NCBI GenBank assembly: GCA_963773665.1
Contig: CAVZBZ010000016.1
Location: forward strand, 50,656 to 114,655
Direction: 5' to 3'
Length of the DNA stretch: 64,000 nt
From: DATJLY01 sp963773665
GTDB lineage: Bacteria > Pseudomonadota > Alphaproteobacteria > ATCC43930 > CGMCC-115725
Shown: piece after piece, positions 18,171-27,004 of the stretch
How positions within the stretch are numbered: position 1 is the stretch's first letter
Layout: each line of letters begins with the position of its first letter
Made by a program: the position numbers and the translations under genes
Notes under the pieces: model-generated
What the model saw: only the letters and a program-made list of their open reading frames with translations
Database searches by the model: none
What the model was told of the DNA's origin: nothing

Positions 18171-18921
18171 CAGATGACCCGCGCCTCGTTCATGAGCTTG
18201 TCGACCAGTTCCGCGACCGAGCCGACCTTGCGCCCGCCTTGGCGGCGCGGCGGCTCGTCCACTTTGAGGATCTTGAGCCTGGGCGAGGGATCGACGCCCA
18301 ATCGCTTCGGGGGTGAGCGCGTCGATCGGTTTCTTCTTCGCCTTCATGATGTTCGGCAGCGAGGCATAGCGCGGCTCGTTGAGGCGCAGATCGGTCGTGA
18401 CGACGGCCGGAAGCCTGATCTCGACGGTCTCGAGCCCGCCATCGACCTCGCGCGTCACCTGCGCCGTGCCGTCGCCGAGCTTGAGCTTCGAGGCGAAGGT
18501 CGCCTGCGGCCAGCCCAACAGCGCGGCCAGCATCTGCCCGGTCTGGTTGCAGTCGTCGTCGATCGCCTGCTTGCCGAGGATGACGAGCCCGGGCGTCTCC
18601 TTGGCGACGATCGCCTGCAGCAGCTTCGCCACCGCGAGCGGCTGCAGCTCGGCGCTCGGTCTCGACATGGATGCCGCGGTCGGCGCCCATGGCGAGCGCG
18701 GTGCGGATCGTTTCCTGGCACTGCGGCGGGCCCATCGACACGGCGACGATCTCGGTGGCGGAGCCCGCCTCCTTGAGGCGGATCGCCTCCTCGACGGCGA
18801 TCTCGTCGAACGGGTTCATCGACATTTTGACGTTGGCCGTCTCGACGCCGGTATGGTCTGCCTTGACGCGCACCTTGACGTTGAAGTCGATCACCCGCTT
18901 GACGGCGACGAGCACCTTCAT
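18170..18921 (-). CDS. etfB: Electron transfer flavoprotein subunit beta (two frameshifts in this sequence)
   Basis: Starts MKVLVAVKRVIDFNVKVRVK at ATG 18921. After GADRGIHVET the frame moves by one base at about 18655, where GACGCC is expected but GAGCGCC is present; it resumes AELQPLAVAKLLQ. After LTPEAIG it moves again at 18297-18299 (one extra C in a run), then VDPSPRLKILKV to the stop. Removing one base at each site gives a normal 249-residue EtfB. Confidence 0.9.
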
Positions 18922-18961
18922 CCTGCGCCTCGCGAAGCTGCGCCATGCTGCGACGCGGCAA

Positions 18962-18985
18962 CGGATTGTGCACGTGCACAATCCG
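18962..18985. promoter_or_regulatory. 24-bp perfect palindrome upstream of etfB
   Basis: The half-site CGGATTGTGCAC is followed directly by its reverse complement. It lies 41-64 bp upstream of the etfB start and 18 bp beyond the stop of the adenosyltransferase gene. There is no T-tract, so it is not a normal terminator. Best read as an operator for a dimeric repressor of the etf-hbd operon; the regulator is not identified. Confidence 0.55.
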
Positions 18986-19002
18986 AACGCAAGACCTTCA
19001 TG

Positions 19003-19569
19003 TCACGAGCGAAACGCGCCCGGCTGCCACAGCACGTCGCGCGCGCCCCGGTCGTTGAGGTGCCTGCCCATGACGAACAGATGGTCGGACAGGCGGTTTA
19101 AATATTTCAACGCCTCCTGGTTGATTGGGGTCGATTCCGCTAGCGCAGTAACGATCCGCTCGGCCCGGCGCACCACCGTCCGCGCGAGATGGAGATAGGC
19201 CGAGGCGGGCGTGCCGCCGGGCAGCACGAAGGATTCCAGCGGCAGAAGCTCGGCGTTCAGCGCGTCGATCTCGCGCTCGAGCCGCTCGACCTGCGCCGGC
19301 AGGATGCGGAGCGCGCCGGCGGCTTTGCGCCCCTCCTCGGGCGTCGAGAGGTCGGCGCCCAGATCGAACAGATCGTTCTGGATGCGCGCGAGGATCGCGT
19401 CGGCCTCGCCCTCGGTGTGGAGCCGCGCGAGCCCCACCGCCGCGTTCGCCTCGTCCACCGTGCCATAGGCCTCGACGCGCAGGTCATGCTTCTTGACGCG
19501 GCTGCCGTCGGTGAGCGAGGTCTCGCCCGTATCGCCGCCGCGCGTGTAGATGCGGGTCAGGCGCACCAT
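19003..19569 (-). CDS. Cob(I)alamin adenosyltransferase (PduO type)
   Basis: Makes adenosylcobalamin from cob(I)alamin and ATP. The 188-residue protein has the PduO/MMAB features: TRIYTRGGDTGETSL at the N-terminus, EAYGTVDEANA, FVLPGGTPASAYLHLARTVVRRAER in segments, and LNRLSDHLFVMGR. The product supports the B12-dependent reductase at the window start. The ATG overlaps the stop of the preceding small membrane protein (TGATG). Confidence 0.92.
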   Translation of the reverse strand: MVRLTRIYTRGGDTGETSLTDGSRVKKHDLRVEAYGTVDEANAAVGLARLHTEGEADAILARIQNDLFDLGADLSTPEEGRKAAGALRILPAQVERLEREIDALNAELLPLESFVLPGGTPASAYLHLARTVVRRAERIVTALAESTPINQEALKYLNRLSDHLFVMGRHLNDRGARDVLWQPGAFRS

Positions 19570-19763
19570 CAGTGGTGCCGGTACAGCATCATGAAGAGCG
19601 CGAACAGCAGCAGCGCCAAGCCCTGCAGCAGCACGCGCGACTGCATGATCTTGTTCTGGCGCCGCGGATCGCCGCCCTTCGCCATCGAAAAGACGCCGAA
19701 GGCCAAGGCCCCGAGCGCCCCCAGCATGGCGAACACGACGAGGACGGGAAGGATGTATTCCAT
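19569..19763 (-). CDS. Twin transmembrane (HIG1-like) small protein
   Basis: A 64-residue protein made of two hydrophobic helices (about 5-25 and 45-62) joined by a basic loop, SMAKGGDPRRQNKIMQSRV. This layout is the alphaproteobacterial twin transmembrane family that is regularly found ahead of the cobalamin adenosyltransferase and etfBA. Role unknown, with HIG1-like resemblance to respiratory supercomplex factors. Confidence 0.75.
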   Translation of the reverse strand: MEYILPVLVVFAMLGALGALAFGVFSMAKGGDPRRQNKIMQSRVLLQGLALLLFALFMMLYRHH

Positions 19764-19778
19764 CGTCCCTATATAAAC

Positions 19779-19821
19779 CGCCCTCGCCCCTCCGGGGAGA
19801 GGAAGGGTGAGGGGGCGGGCG
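19779..19821. repeat. REP-like element (CCCCTCCGGGGAGAGG...GGGTGAGGG)
   Basis: A short intergenic repeat: a small GC palindrome followed by GAGAGGAAGGGTGAGGGGGC. A second copy, GCCGGGGAGAGGGAAGGGTG, is at 61290-61333, and a weaker relative lies at about 6220-6250. This is the widely distributed proteobacterial repeat that is often misread as coding. Confidence 0.6.
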
Positions 19822-19885
19822 TCGGCGCCAGTTGACGCGCGGCCTGCGCGGGGCAAGATAGCAGCCGGATCCGGAAGGAGGACCC

Positions 19886-20761
19886 ATGGAAGCGAAGCTG
19901 GACCGCACGGGCGAGGATGTCGGCAACATCCTGAAGCTCGAGCATGTCAACATCACCATCCCGGATCAGAGCCTGGCGACGCTCTATTACGTCGCAGGAT
20001 TGGGCCTGACGCGCGATCCCTACATCATGGTCAGCACCAACAACATGTGGATCAACGTCGGCCGCAGCCAGTTCCACCTGCCGACCGCCGCGAAGCCGCA
20101 GAACCTGCGCGGCTGCACCGGCATCATCGTGCCCGACCGCAAGCAGCTCCTGGAGCGGCTCGGCGTGGTGAAGAAGCACCTGGACGGCACGAAATTCGAA
20201 TGCCGCGAGGGCAACGATTTCGTCGAGGCGACATCGCCCTTCGGCGACCGCATCCGCTGCCACTTCCCCGATCCGGCGCGCTTCGGCCGCCAGAAACTCG
20301 GCATGCCCTATGTCGAATTCGACGTGCCGCAGGGTGCGGCGCCGGGCATCGCGCGCTTCTATCGCGAGATCATGGACGCGCCGGCGAGCGTGCACACGAA
20401 CGGCGGCGGGCCGGTCGCGCATGTCCAGGCGGGCCCCGACCAGGAGATGCTGTTCCGCGAGACCGACAAGCCGATCCCGGACTATGACGGCCACCACATC
20501 CAGATCTACATCAAGGATTTCTCCGGCCCCTACCACAAGCTCGGCAAGCTCGACCTCGTCACGATGGAGAACGGGCAGCACGAATACCGCTTCACCGACA
20601 TCATCGATCTCGACAGCCGCAAGGTGCTGTTCAAGATCGAGCACGAGACGCGCTCGAGCCGCCATCCGCTGATGGGCCGCCCGCTCGTCAACCGCAACCC
20701 GGCGCAGACCAACACCGCCTACATGCCGGGCCATGACGGGTTGGAGTGGTACCTGGCCTAG
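19886..20761 (+). CDS. VOC (glyoxalase/dioxygenase superfamily) protein
   Basis: A 291-residue protein. The first vicinal-oxygen-chelate module begins ILKLEHVNITIPDQSLATLYYVAGLGL in segments, and a second module is seen in PYVEFDVPQGAAPGIARFYREIM and HHIQIYIKDFSGPYHKLG. The metal-binding His of the first module is in LEHVNI. The reaction is unknown, with no adjacent pathway genes. GGAGGACC serves as ribosome-binding site. Confidence 0.75.
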   Translation: MEAKLDRTGEDVGNILKLEHVNITIPDQSLATLYYVAGLGLTRDPYIMVSTNNMWINVGRSQFHLPTAAKPQNLRGCTGIIVPDRKQLLERLGVVKKHLDGTKFECREGNDFVEATSPFGDRIRCHFPDPARFGRQKLGMPYVEFDVPQGAAPGIARFYREIMDAPASVHTNGGGPVAHVQAGPDQEMLFRETDKPIPDYDGHHIQIYIKDFSGPYHKLGKLDLVTMENGQHEYRFTDIIDLDSRKVLFKIEHETRSSRHPLMGRPLVNRNPAQTNTAYMPGHDGLEWYLA

Positions 20762-20785
20762 GTACCTGGTCTCGGGGGTGGAGCG

Positions 20786-20813
20786 GCGCGCCGGCCGTCG
20801 GCGCGCTTGCTTT
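20786..20813 (+). terminator. Intrinsic terminator after the VOC gene
   Basis: An 8-bp perfect stem, GCGCGCCG and CGGCGCGC, with a 5-nt loop, followed by TTGCTTT. It lies 25 bp past the stop codon. Confidence 0.6.
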
Positions 20814-20966
20814 CCGGCCCGCCAAGGCCCATGTTCTGGCGATCAGTCTCCGCTTCGGCGCTTGCCGAATCGCCTGACGGCGATCCCCCAAGACCCTATG
20901 AGGCCGACACTGCATCGCTCCGCGCGCGGACGCGCGGGGCGTCTTAACCACACTTAGGAGGCCGAC

Positions 20967-21170
20967 ATGGCTCTTGGTACCGTGAAATGGTTTAACTCGC
21001 AGAAGGGCTTTGGATTCATCCAGCCTGAAGACGGCGGCAAGGATGTGTTCGTTCACATCTCCGCGCTCGAGCGCGCCGGGATTGGCTCTTTGAACGAGGG
21101 CCAGAAGGTCCGCTACGAAGTCGTCACCGAGCGCGGCAAGCAAGCGGCCGCTCACATCTCGCTCGCGTGA
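20967..21170 (+). CDS. cspA: Cold shock protein (CspA family)
   Basis: A 67-residue single OB-fold RNA chaperone with both RNA-binding motifs, KGFGFIQ and DVFVHIS. AGGAGG precedes the ATG. The leader between the upstream terminator and the start is about 150 nt, long enough for a temperature-responsive 5' UTR, though none is demonstrated by sequence alone. Confidence 0.93.
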   Translation: MALGTVKWFNSQKGFGFIQPEDGGKDVFVHISALERAGIGSLNEGQKVRYEVVTERGKQAAAHISLA

Positions 21171-21178
21171 GCCTGCCA

Positions 21179-21207
21179 GGGGCGGCCGCGAGGCCGCCCC
21201 GCGCTTT
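21179..21207 (+). terminator. Terminator after cspA
   Basis: A 9-bp perfect stem, GGGGCGGCC and GGCCGCCCC, closed by a GCGA tetraloop, then GCGCTTT. It starts 9 bp past the cspA stop and separates it from rpsU. Confidence 0.65.
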
Positions 21208-21228
21208 AGCGAAGCATTCAGGTGGCGT

Positions 21229-21432
21229 ATGCAAGTCTATGTCCGAGACAACGATGTAAGCGCGGCGCTGCGGATTCTGAAGAAGAAGATGCAGCGCGAG
21301 GGTTTGTTCCGCGAGATGAAGCGCCGGCGGGCCTACGAGAAACCGTCCGAGCGCAAGGCGCGCGAGTTGGCCGACGCCATCCGCCGCACGCGCAAGGCGC
21401 TGCGCAAGCGCATGGAGCGCGAGGGCTATTGA
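21229..21432 (+). CDS. rpsU: 30S ribosomal protein bS21
   Basis: A 67-residue basic protein, MQVYVRDNDVSAALRILKKKMQREG at the start and RRRAYEKPSERKARE in the middle, matching alphaproteobacterial bS21. It follows cspA, a common pairing. Confidence 0.92.
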   Translation: MQVYVRDNDVSAALRILKKKMQREGLFREMKRRRAYEKPSERKARELADAIRRTRKALRKRMEREGY

Positions 21433-21469
21433 ATGGGCCGGCCGCAGACTTGCGGACTTGGAGCACATC

Positions 21470-21652
21470 ATGACCAAGCTCGACGATCTGCGTGACGCCT
21501 CTCGTCAGAGGGCAAACGATCTGTTCAAGAAGGCGAAGAAGGAATCGGCCGCGCACATGTCGAAGCGCGACAAGGAACGCCAGGCCGAGGCCGAGAAAAC
21601 CGCGCGGCTCCGCGAGCTTCGGCTCGCCAAGGAAACCGCCGGAAAACCATAA
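21470..21652 (+). CDS. Small charged helical protein, paralogue of the 46727 gene
   Basis: About 60 residues, almost entirely charged and helical: DDLRDASRQRANDLFKKAKK and then EKTARLRELRLAKETAG. The last motif recurs as EKTTRLRQLRLAKEAAD in the protein at 46727-46939. I start at ATG 21470; four more codons are open upstream. Function unknown. It sits 37 bp after rpsU and may be co-transcribed. Confidence 0.65.
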   Translation: MTKLDDLRDASRQRANDLFKKAKKESAAHMSKRDKERQAEAEKTARLRELRLAKETAGKP

Positions 21653-21676
21653 GTCTCCCGTCGGGCGCTGCGGCGC

Positions 21677-23081
21677 TCATCCCCGTCCCAAAAGCGACGC
21701 GATCTCGGTCGCGGGCAACGAGCAGCGCGCGCGCAATCCGCCCTGGGGCGACGTCTCCAGCGTGAGCGAGCCGCCATGGCTCAGCATCGTGTCGCGGGCG
21801 ATGGTGAGGCCGAGGCCGATGCCGCCCGTCCCGGCGTTGCGCGAGGTGTCGAGCCGGACGAACGGCTGGAACACCGCCTCGCGCGACGATTCGGGAATGC
21901 CCGGCCCATCGTCGTCGATGATGATGTCGATCGTCCGCCCCGCCGTCACCGTGACCCAGACATGGCTGCCGTGGCGCGCGGCGTTGCCGACAAGGTTGGT
22001 GAGGCAGCGGCGGAGCGCGTCGGGCCGCAACGGAATCTCCAGCGTCGCGGGCCCGGCGAGCGTGATCTCGATGCCATCGCGCCTGGCCGCCGGCGATGAC
22101 GTCGCCCAGAAGCCGCATCACGTCGGTCAGCTGCGCCTGCTCGTCGCCCTCGCCGCGGGCGAAGCTCAGATAGGCCTCGACCATCTTCAGCATCTCGGCC
22201 ACGTCGGAATTGAGGCCGCGCACCTCCTCGCTGTCGTGCATCAGCTCGAGCTCGAGCCGCATGCGCGTCAAGGGCGTGCGCAGGTCGTGCGAGATGCCGG
22301 CGAGCATCTCGGTGCGCTGTGCGATCTGGCGCTGGATGCGCTGACGCATGCTGAGGAAGGCGGCCGCCGCCTGGCGCACTTCGGTGGCGCCCTGCGGCCG
22401 GAACGTCGGCACGTCGATGCCGCGCCCGAACGCTTCCGCCGCCGTCGCAAGCCGGCGCAGCGAGCGCACCTGGTTGCGCAGGAACAGCATGGCGATGGCG
22501 AGCGTCACGAGCGCCGTCCCCACCATCCAGCTCAGCACGACGAACACCATCGAGGTGTAGAGCCGGTCGCGCGGCACCGAGATCTCGAGCATATCGTCGC
22601 CGTCCTTGATGCGCACGAGAAGGCTCGCGGGCCACTCGCGGTCGTCTATCGCGAAGGGGCCGAGGCTGCGCGCGCTGAGCGCTGCGGCGAGATAGCGTCC
22701 GACCTGGCCGCCCTCGTCGGCTGTCGGCGCGAGATCGGTGCCGTGCGGCAGGATGCGGGTGCGCAAGCCGGTCATGGCATCGACCAGCACGAGAAAGCGC
22801 CGCTCGTCGTCCGGCATGAAGGCGTGGCGGCCAGTGACGACGAGCGCGATCTCGTTGGTCGCCGCGGCGGCATTGCGGCGCATGAGGGTGGTCCAGAACC
22901 GGTCGTAGAACACCCAGGTGCCGACGATCTGGCTAAGGATGAGCGGCGCCGCCAACAGCAGTACCGAGCGGCCGAACAGGCCGTGCGGCAGGATCGCCTT
23001 GATCCGCGCCGAAAGCGCGCGCGGATGACGCGCGAGGCCGGCGCGCGCGCGCGGTCGGGGCGCTTCGGTCGCGGTGCTCAT
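21677..23081 (-). CDS. EnvZ-like sensor histidine kinase (one frameshift in this sequence)
   Basis: Membrane sensor kinase. Two membrane helices (about residues 38-60 and 160-185) flank a periplasmic domain, then HAMP, then the H-box GISHDLRTPLTR with phospho-accepting His. The ATPase domain shows an N-box (LTNLVGNAARHG), DDDGPGIP and GGIGLGLTIA, but is one base out of frame. The shift lies near 22083, where one extra base or two missing bases would restore ARxGIEITLAGPA. The span is 3n+1, as expected for one insertion. No response-regulator gene is next to it. Confidence 0.85.
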
Positions 23082-24223
23082 GCCGCGCGTTCCCTCGTTT
23101 CTTCCATCCCGCCGCCGGCGGCGCGTGCCGCCAGCACGGCGAACAGCGGAATGAACCACAGATAGTAATTGTGGTGCATGTCGGGGCCGACGGCAAAGAC
23201 CACGAGAATCGCCGCCGCGGCGAGCGCGAGTCGGCGCTCCAGACGGGGCGGCACAAGCCACGCCCGCAGATAGAGGGCGAGAAGCGCCGCCGCCGCAAGC
23301 GCCCGCGCGCCGGCGGCAGCCCAGCCCGGCAGGCCAAAGAGCCAGCTCGTGTCGTCGATCGGCCGCAGCGCATTGAACAGCACGATATTGCTCCAGAACG
23401 CCTGCGGCGCATCGAGCGCGAACGGCACGACCGGCAGCAGGCCCACTGCGACGCCGGCAAAATACCGCCCGCGCGCGCCCGACGCCGGCACGAGGCAGAA
23501 AAGCGCGGCCGCGCCCGGCATCGGCTTTGCCGCGAGCGACAATCCCACGAGCACGCCCGCCGAAAACGGCCGCCGGTCGAGCGCCAGGAACGCCAGAAGC
23601 AGCGCCAGCACCGGCACTAGGTCGTTGACGCCGCGCGCCAAGAGCTGATAGGCGGGGAAGGGCAGGCTCAGATAGAGCGCCGCCGCGGCAAGACCGGCCA
23701 CCGCGCCGCCGCGCGCGGCGATGCGGGCGAGCGCCGCCGCGGTCGCCCCCTGTAGCAACAGATTCGTCAGCACGATGCCGCGCACGCCAAAGGGCAGCGC
23801 CAGCGGCGCATAGACCGCGAGCATCGCCGGCAGATACTTGTAGCCGTGGAAGGAAGCAGCCGCCCCGACGATGCCGCCCGCGAGCGGATCGATCGGCAGC
23901 ACATAAGGGTTGGCGCCATGGGCAAGCGCCGCGAGCGCCGCGACCGTGGTCGCGCCGATGTCGATCACCTTGGGTTTCGCCGTCCGCAGCACGGCAAATC
24001 CGACCTGCATCAGCGCAAAAATCGCGAGCGCCCCAATCACGCCGCGCCGCGCCGCCGGTCCCGGCGGCGCGCGCCTGCGCTCGCCGAGCCGGCTCAGCAC
24101 CGGGATGAGCGCGAGCAGTATCGCAACGCCCAACAGCGTCCACCCGCCATGCCCGCGCGGCACTTCCTGGAGCGCCAGAACGGCAAGCGAGAAAAATACT
24201 TCGGCGGCGATGAGGCGCGACAT
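23078..24223 (-). CDS. Polytopic membrane protein, DUF2029/GT87-like glycosyltransferase
   Basis: 381 residues with about nine hydrophobic helices. HGANPYVLPIDPLAGG in the first periplasmic loop and SFHGYKYLPAMLAVYAPL resemble GT-C-type polyprenol-phosphate-mannose-dependent transferases (GT87/DUF2029). The donor and acceptor are unknown. The stop overlaps the kinase start (TGATG-like), so both are co-transcribed. The ATG at 24223 is chosen because the helix-1 signal starts there. Confidence 0.7.
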   Translation of the reverse strand: MSRLIAAEVFFSLAVLALQEVPRGHGGWTLLGVAILLALIPVLSRLGERRRAPPGPAARRGVIGALAIFALMQVGFAVLRTAKPKVIDIGATTVAALAALAHGANPYVLPIDPLAGGIVGAAASFHGYKYLPAMLAVYAPLALPFGVRGIVLTNLLLQGATAAALARIAARGGAVAGLAAAALYLSLPFPAYQLLARGVNDLVPVLALLLAFLALDRRPFSAGVLVGLSLAAKPMPGAAALFCLVPASGARGRYFAGVAVGLLPVVPFALDAPQAFWSNIVLFNALRPIDDTSWLFGLPGWAAAGARALAAAALLALYLRAWLVPPRLERRLALAAAAILVVFAVGPDMHHNYYLWFIPLFAVLAARAAGGGMEETRERAA

Positions 24224-24336
24224 CGCGCCATCGTAGCGCCGCCGCGCTTGGCGTGCTGCATCCGCACCGTGCGCCCTTCGACTTCGCGTGCCTCGCACGC
24301 TTCGCTCATGGTGATGGACATGGTTGATGGCCCTTG

Positions 24337-24405
24337 GAAAATTCCTCATCCTGAGCGAAGCCCCGAGCACCGCTCGGGGCGTAGTCGAAGGACGCACGGC
24401 CGCGC
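24337..24405. repeat. Dispersed palindromic repeat, copy 1
   Basis: Contains AAAATTCCTCATCCTGAGCG, a small stem GCCCCGAGC...GCTCGGGGC, and AGTCGAAGGACGCACGGCCG. An inverted copy is at 58137-58205 with the internal stem reduced to GCCCCGTAGGGGC. It lies between the glycosyltransferase-like gene and the next membrane protein. Confidence 0.7.
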
Positions 24406-24411
24406 GCCGCA

Positions 24412-26235
24412 ATGGAGCTCTTCATACCTACGGCCTTCGATCTCGCCGGCTGGGCGGGCGCCCTCTTCGCCGCGCTCGTATTCATTGGCCTTGGGCGGCT
24501 TGCCGCGTTGGGCAAGGCCGCGCCCGAGGCGGCGCTCGTCGCCGGCTGGGGCGCAGCCTCGCTCGTGCTGACGCTGTGGGGCGTTGCAACATCTTCATCG
24601 ATGCGCCCGCTCGCGCTCGCGCTCGCAATCCTCGGCATTGTGGCACTTGCGCTGCCGCGGCTTCGGCTGCAACGGGCCGACTGGCGCGCGCTCGGACGCG
24701 TGGCGCTCCTGGCGCTGCCGTTCTTCGCCGTCATCGCGAGCGCGCGCCCGAGCGAGCCCGACACGTTCCTCAACATCCTGCCGAACGCGGCCTATCTCTA
24801 CGACCACGGCTTCTTTCCGGGAGCGGGCCGCCCGCCCGATCATTCCTACCTGCCGGCCGCGCCCTACAATCTGCAAATCGCGGGCTACATCGCCGGCCTC
24901 GTCACGCCGGGCTTTCCAGCAAATGCGCTGATCGCCTTCAATTTCGTGCTCGAGCTGGCAATCGCGCTGTGGCTTGCGCGGCTCGTAGCCGGCAGCGAGG
25001 ACGGCGATGCGGCGCCGTCGTGGGGTGCGGCGGCGCTCGGGCTCTTGCTTGCGACCGCGCTCAATCCCGGCTTCGTGCCGCGCTATCACGTCGCGGGCTA
25101 TGGCGAGCTGCCCGAGGCGGCGGCGCTTGGCTTCGCCGCCTGGTTCGCCGTGCGCGCCGTCTCGTCGCGCGCAGCGGGGCTAAGCGCCGCTCCGCCGCTG
25201 GTCCTTCTTGCCGGCGCGCTCGCGGCACTCGTCGAAGTAAAGCAGGACGGCGTGGCACTCGCGGCTGCCGTGCTCGTCACTGCGGTTTTTCTCGCGCTGG
25301 CCGAGGGGCCGGGCGCGCGCCGCGCGATCGCGGGCCTGGCGCTCGCGGCGCTGCCGGCGGCGGTGCTGTTCATCGCGTGGCGCTGGTATGTCGGAGCGCA
25401 CATGCCGGAGGGCGAACTGGTCTTTCGCGCGCCCGCTTCGTGGCTCACCGGCACGCTGCCGGCGATGCTCGGCAGCATGATTCACACGATATTCGAGAAA
25501 TTCGCGTTCTACGGCGTCCTCCTCGCTGCGGTCGCGGCGGCGGCGTGGCGCGCGAAGCGCCGAGGATTCGATCTGGCCGCGCGCATGGGCGCGCTCACCG
25601 CCGGCATCTTCGTGCTCTACAGCGCGGCGCTCGTCGTCTCCTATCTCGGCGTCATGTCGCCGCAGATGGCGGTCGATGCGCATTCCTATTTCCGCTACTC
25701 GACGCATCTGTCGTTTTTGCTAATGGCGACGGTCGTGCTTTTGGCGCGGGCGCGGTGGCCTTCGCTGTGGACGCGCACGCGGGCGGTTGCCGTTGGTCTT
25801 GTCGTCTCCATCGTCGCAGCGCCGGTCGCGTTCGCGGCGTTCCTGCGCTTCGATCTCGAGCCGCCGGCGCTGCGCGTCTGGGACCTCGCCCAAAATGCGG
25901 CGCCGTTGCTCAGCGATGGCGAGCGTGTGGCGCTTGTGCTGCCGGGCGACAATGGCAGCGTCGCGGCGCTGCTCGAGGCGGCGCTGCGCGACACGGGCGC
26001 GCGGCGGCCCGGCCTCGATCTCCGCGCGGTTGACGATGCCGCGCCCGCCACGCTCGACCGCCTTGCCGCCGAGGGATTTGGCACGGCCATCCTCTCCTGC
26101 ACGCCGGAAGGAACAGCCGCGCTGCTGCGGCACGAGGATGGCGGCTGGCGCACGCAAGCAACCTGGCGTTATGCGCCGGCGCGGCCCGGGCGCTGGTCGC
26201 ACGTCCTCGCCTACGCGCCGCTCTGCCTCGGCTAG
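24412..26235 (+). CDS. Large polytopic membrane protein, GT-C-like, unknown function
   Basis: 607 residues with about 11-12 helices. The loop after helix 3 has ARPSEPDTFLNILPNAAYLYDHG, with a catalytic-type acidic residue (PSEPD) as in GT-C glycosyltransferases. The C-terminal part, from about residue 490, is a soluble alpha/beta domain (ERVALVLPGDNGSVAALLEAAL). It is divergent from another GT-C-like gene. Function and substrate not identified. Confidence 0.6.
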   Translation: MELFIPTAFDLAGWAGALFAALVFIGLGRLAALGKAAPEAALVAGWGAASLVLTLWGVATSSSMRPLALALAILGIVALALPRLRLQRADWRALGRVALLALPFFAVIASARPSEPDTFLNILPNAAYLYDHGFFPGAGRPPDHSYLPAAPYNLQIAGYIAGLVTPGFPANALIAFNFVLELAIALWLARLVAGSEDGDAAPSWGAAALGLLLATALNPGFVPRYHVAGYGELPEAAALGFAAWFAVRAVSSRAAGLSAAPPLVLLAGALAALVEVKQDGVALAAAVLVTAVFLALAEGPGARRAIAGLALAALPAAVLFIAWRWYVGAHMPEGELVFRAPASWLTGTLPAMLGSMIHTIFEKFAFYGVLLAAVAAAAWRAKRRGFDLAARMGALTAGIFVLYSAALVVSYLGVMSPQMAVDAHSYFRYSTHLSFLLMATVVLLARARWPSLWTRTRAVAVGLVVSIVAAPVAFAAFLRFDLEPPALRVWDLAQNAAPLLSDGERVALVLPGDNGSVAALLEAALRDTGARRPGLDLRAVDDAAPATLDRLAAEGFGTAILSCTPEGTAALLRHEDGGWRTQATWRYAPARPGRWSHVLAYAPLCLG

Positions 26236-26244
26236 GTCGCGGCG

Positions 26245-26994
26245 CTACAGCGCCCACGCCTCCGGCAGCAGCCCTTTCGCGCGGCCGCGGCCGACGTAAT
26301 AGGTCCACAGCTTCGCCACGTGGCGCGTGCGGTCGAAATCGGCGAGGAAGGATTGAATCTCCTGCGGCTTCAGCGGCAGCACGCGGCCGAGGCAAGCCGC
26401 ACGATACATCGCCTCGGCGTTCTCGACGAAATGGATGCTGTCGATGAGGACGGCGCGCACGTCCTCGGCCGCCACGACCTGGCCGTGCGCGCGAATGAGG
26501 AGCGCGTGATGCGGGCCCAGCGTCTCGGCGAGCGCGCGGCCGAGTTTCGGGCTCGAGACATGGCTCGGATCGGGATGGACCGGAATGCCGGTCGCCCAGC
26601 GCACGGCGTGGTTCTTGATCGGCACGAGCTGCGCGCCGGCGACGAGGGTGAAGGTCGTGGCGAGGTCATGGTGGAAATGCGCCACCGCATTGACGTCGTC
26701 GCGCGCGCGGTAGATCTCGCTGTGGATGAAGACTTCCGACGGCGGCTTCAGCCCCTTGGGACCGGAGACGAGGCGGCCGTCGAGCCCGCAGGTCAGAAGA
26801 TCGTCGGGCCCAAGCGCGGCGCGGCTCTGGTCCACCGACTGGATGAGGAAATTCTCGCCATCCGGCAGCCGCGCGCTGACATGGCCGCTATAGCCCAATA
26901 TGCCGAGATCGTTGAGGAGGAGCGTCGCCGCCGCGACCTCCTGGCGGAGATTCAGCGTCACGGATTCTTCGTTGGACGGTCGCGGGGATTTCAT
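26245..26994 (-). CDS. Class II aldolase/adducin family protein
   Basis: 249 residues with the zinc-binding layout of class II aldolases: GHVSARLPDGENFLI, the HFHHD metal motif in NAVAHFHHDLAT, and a distal His in LLIRAHGQVV. Members include fuculose-phosphate aldolases and dehydratases, so the actual substrate is open. I start at ATG 26994; the frame is open further upstream. A second family member is at 47110. Confidence 0.8.
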   Translation of the reverse strand: MKSPRPSNEESVTLNLRQEVAAATLLLNDLGILGYSGHVSARLPDGENFLIQSVDQSRAALGPDDLLTCGLDGRLVSGPKGLKPPSEVFIHSEIYRARDDVNAVAHFHHDLATTFTLVAGAQLVPIKNHAVRWATGIPVHPDPSHVSSPKLGRALAETLGPHHALLIRAHGQVVAAEDVRAVLIDSIHFVENAEAMYRAACLGRVLPLKPQEIQSFLADFDRTRHVAKLWTYYVGRGRAKGLLPEAWAL

Positions 26995-27004
26995 GGCCGC
27001 CATC

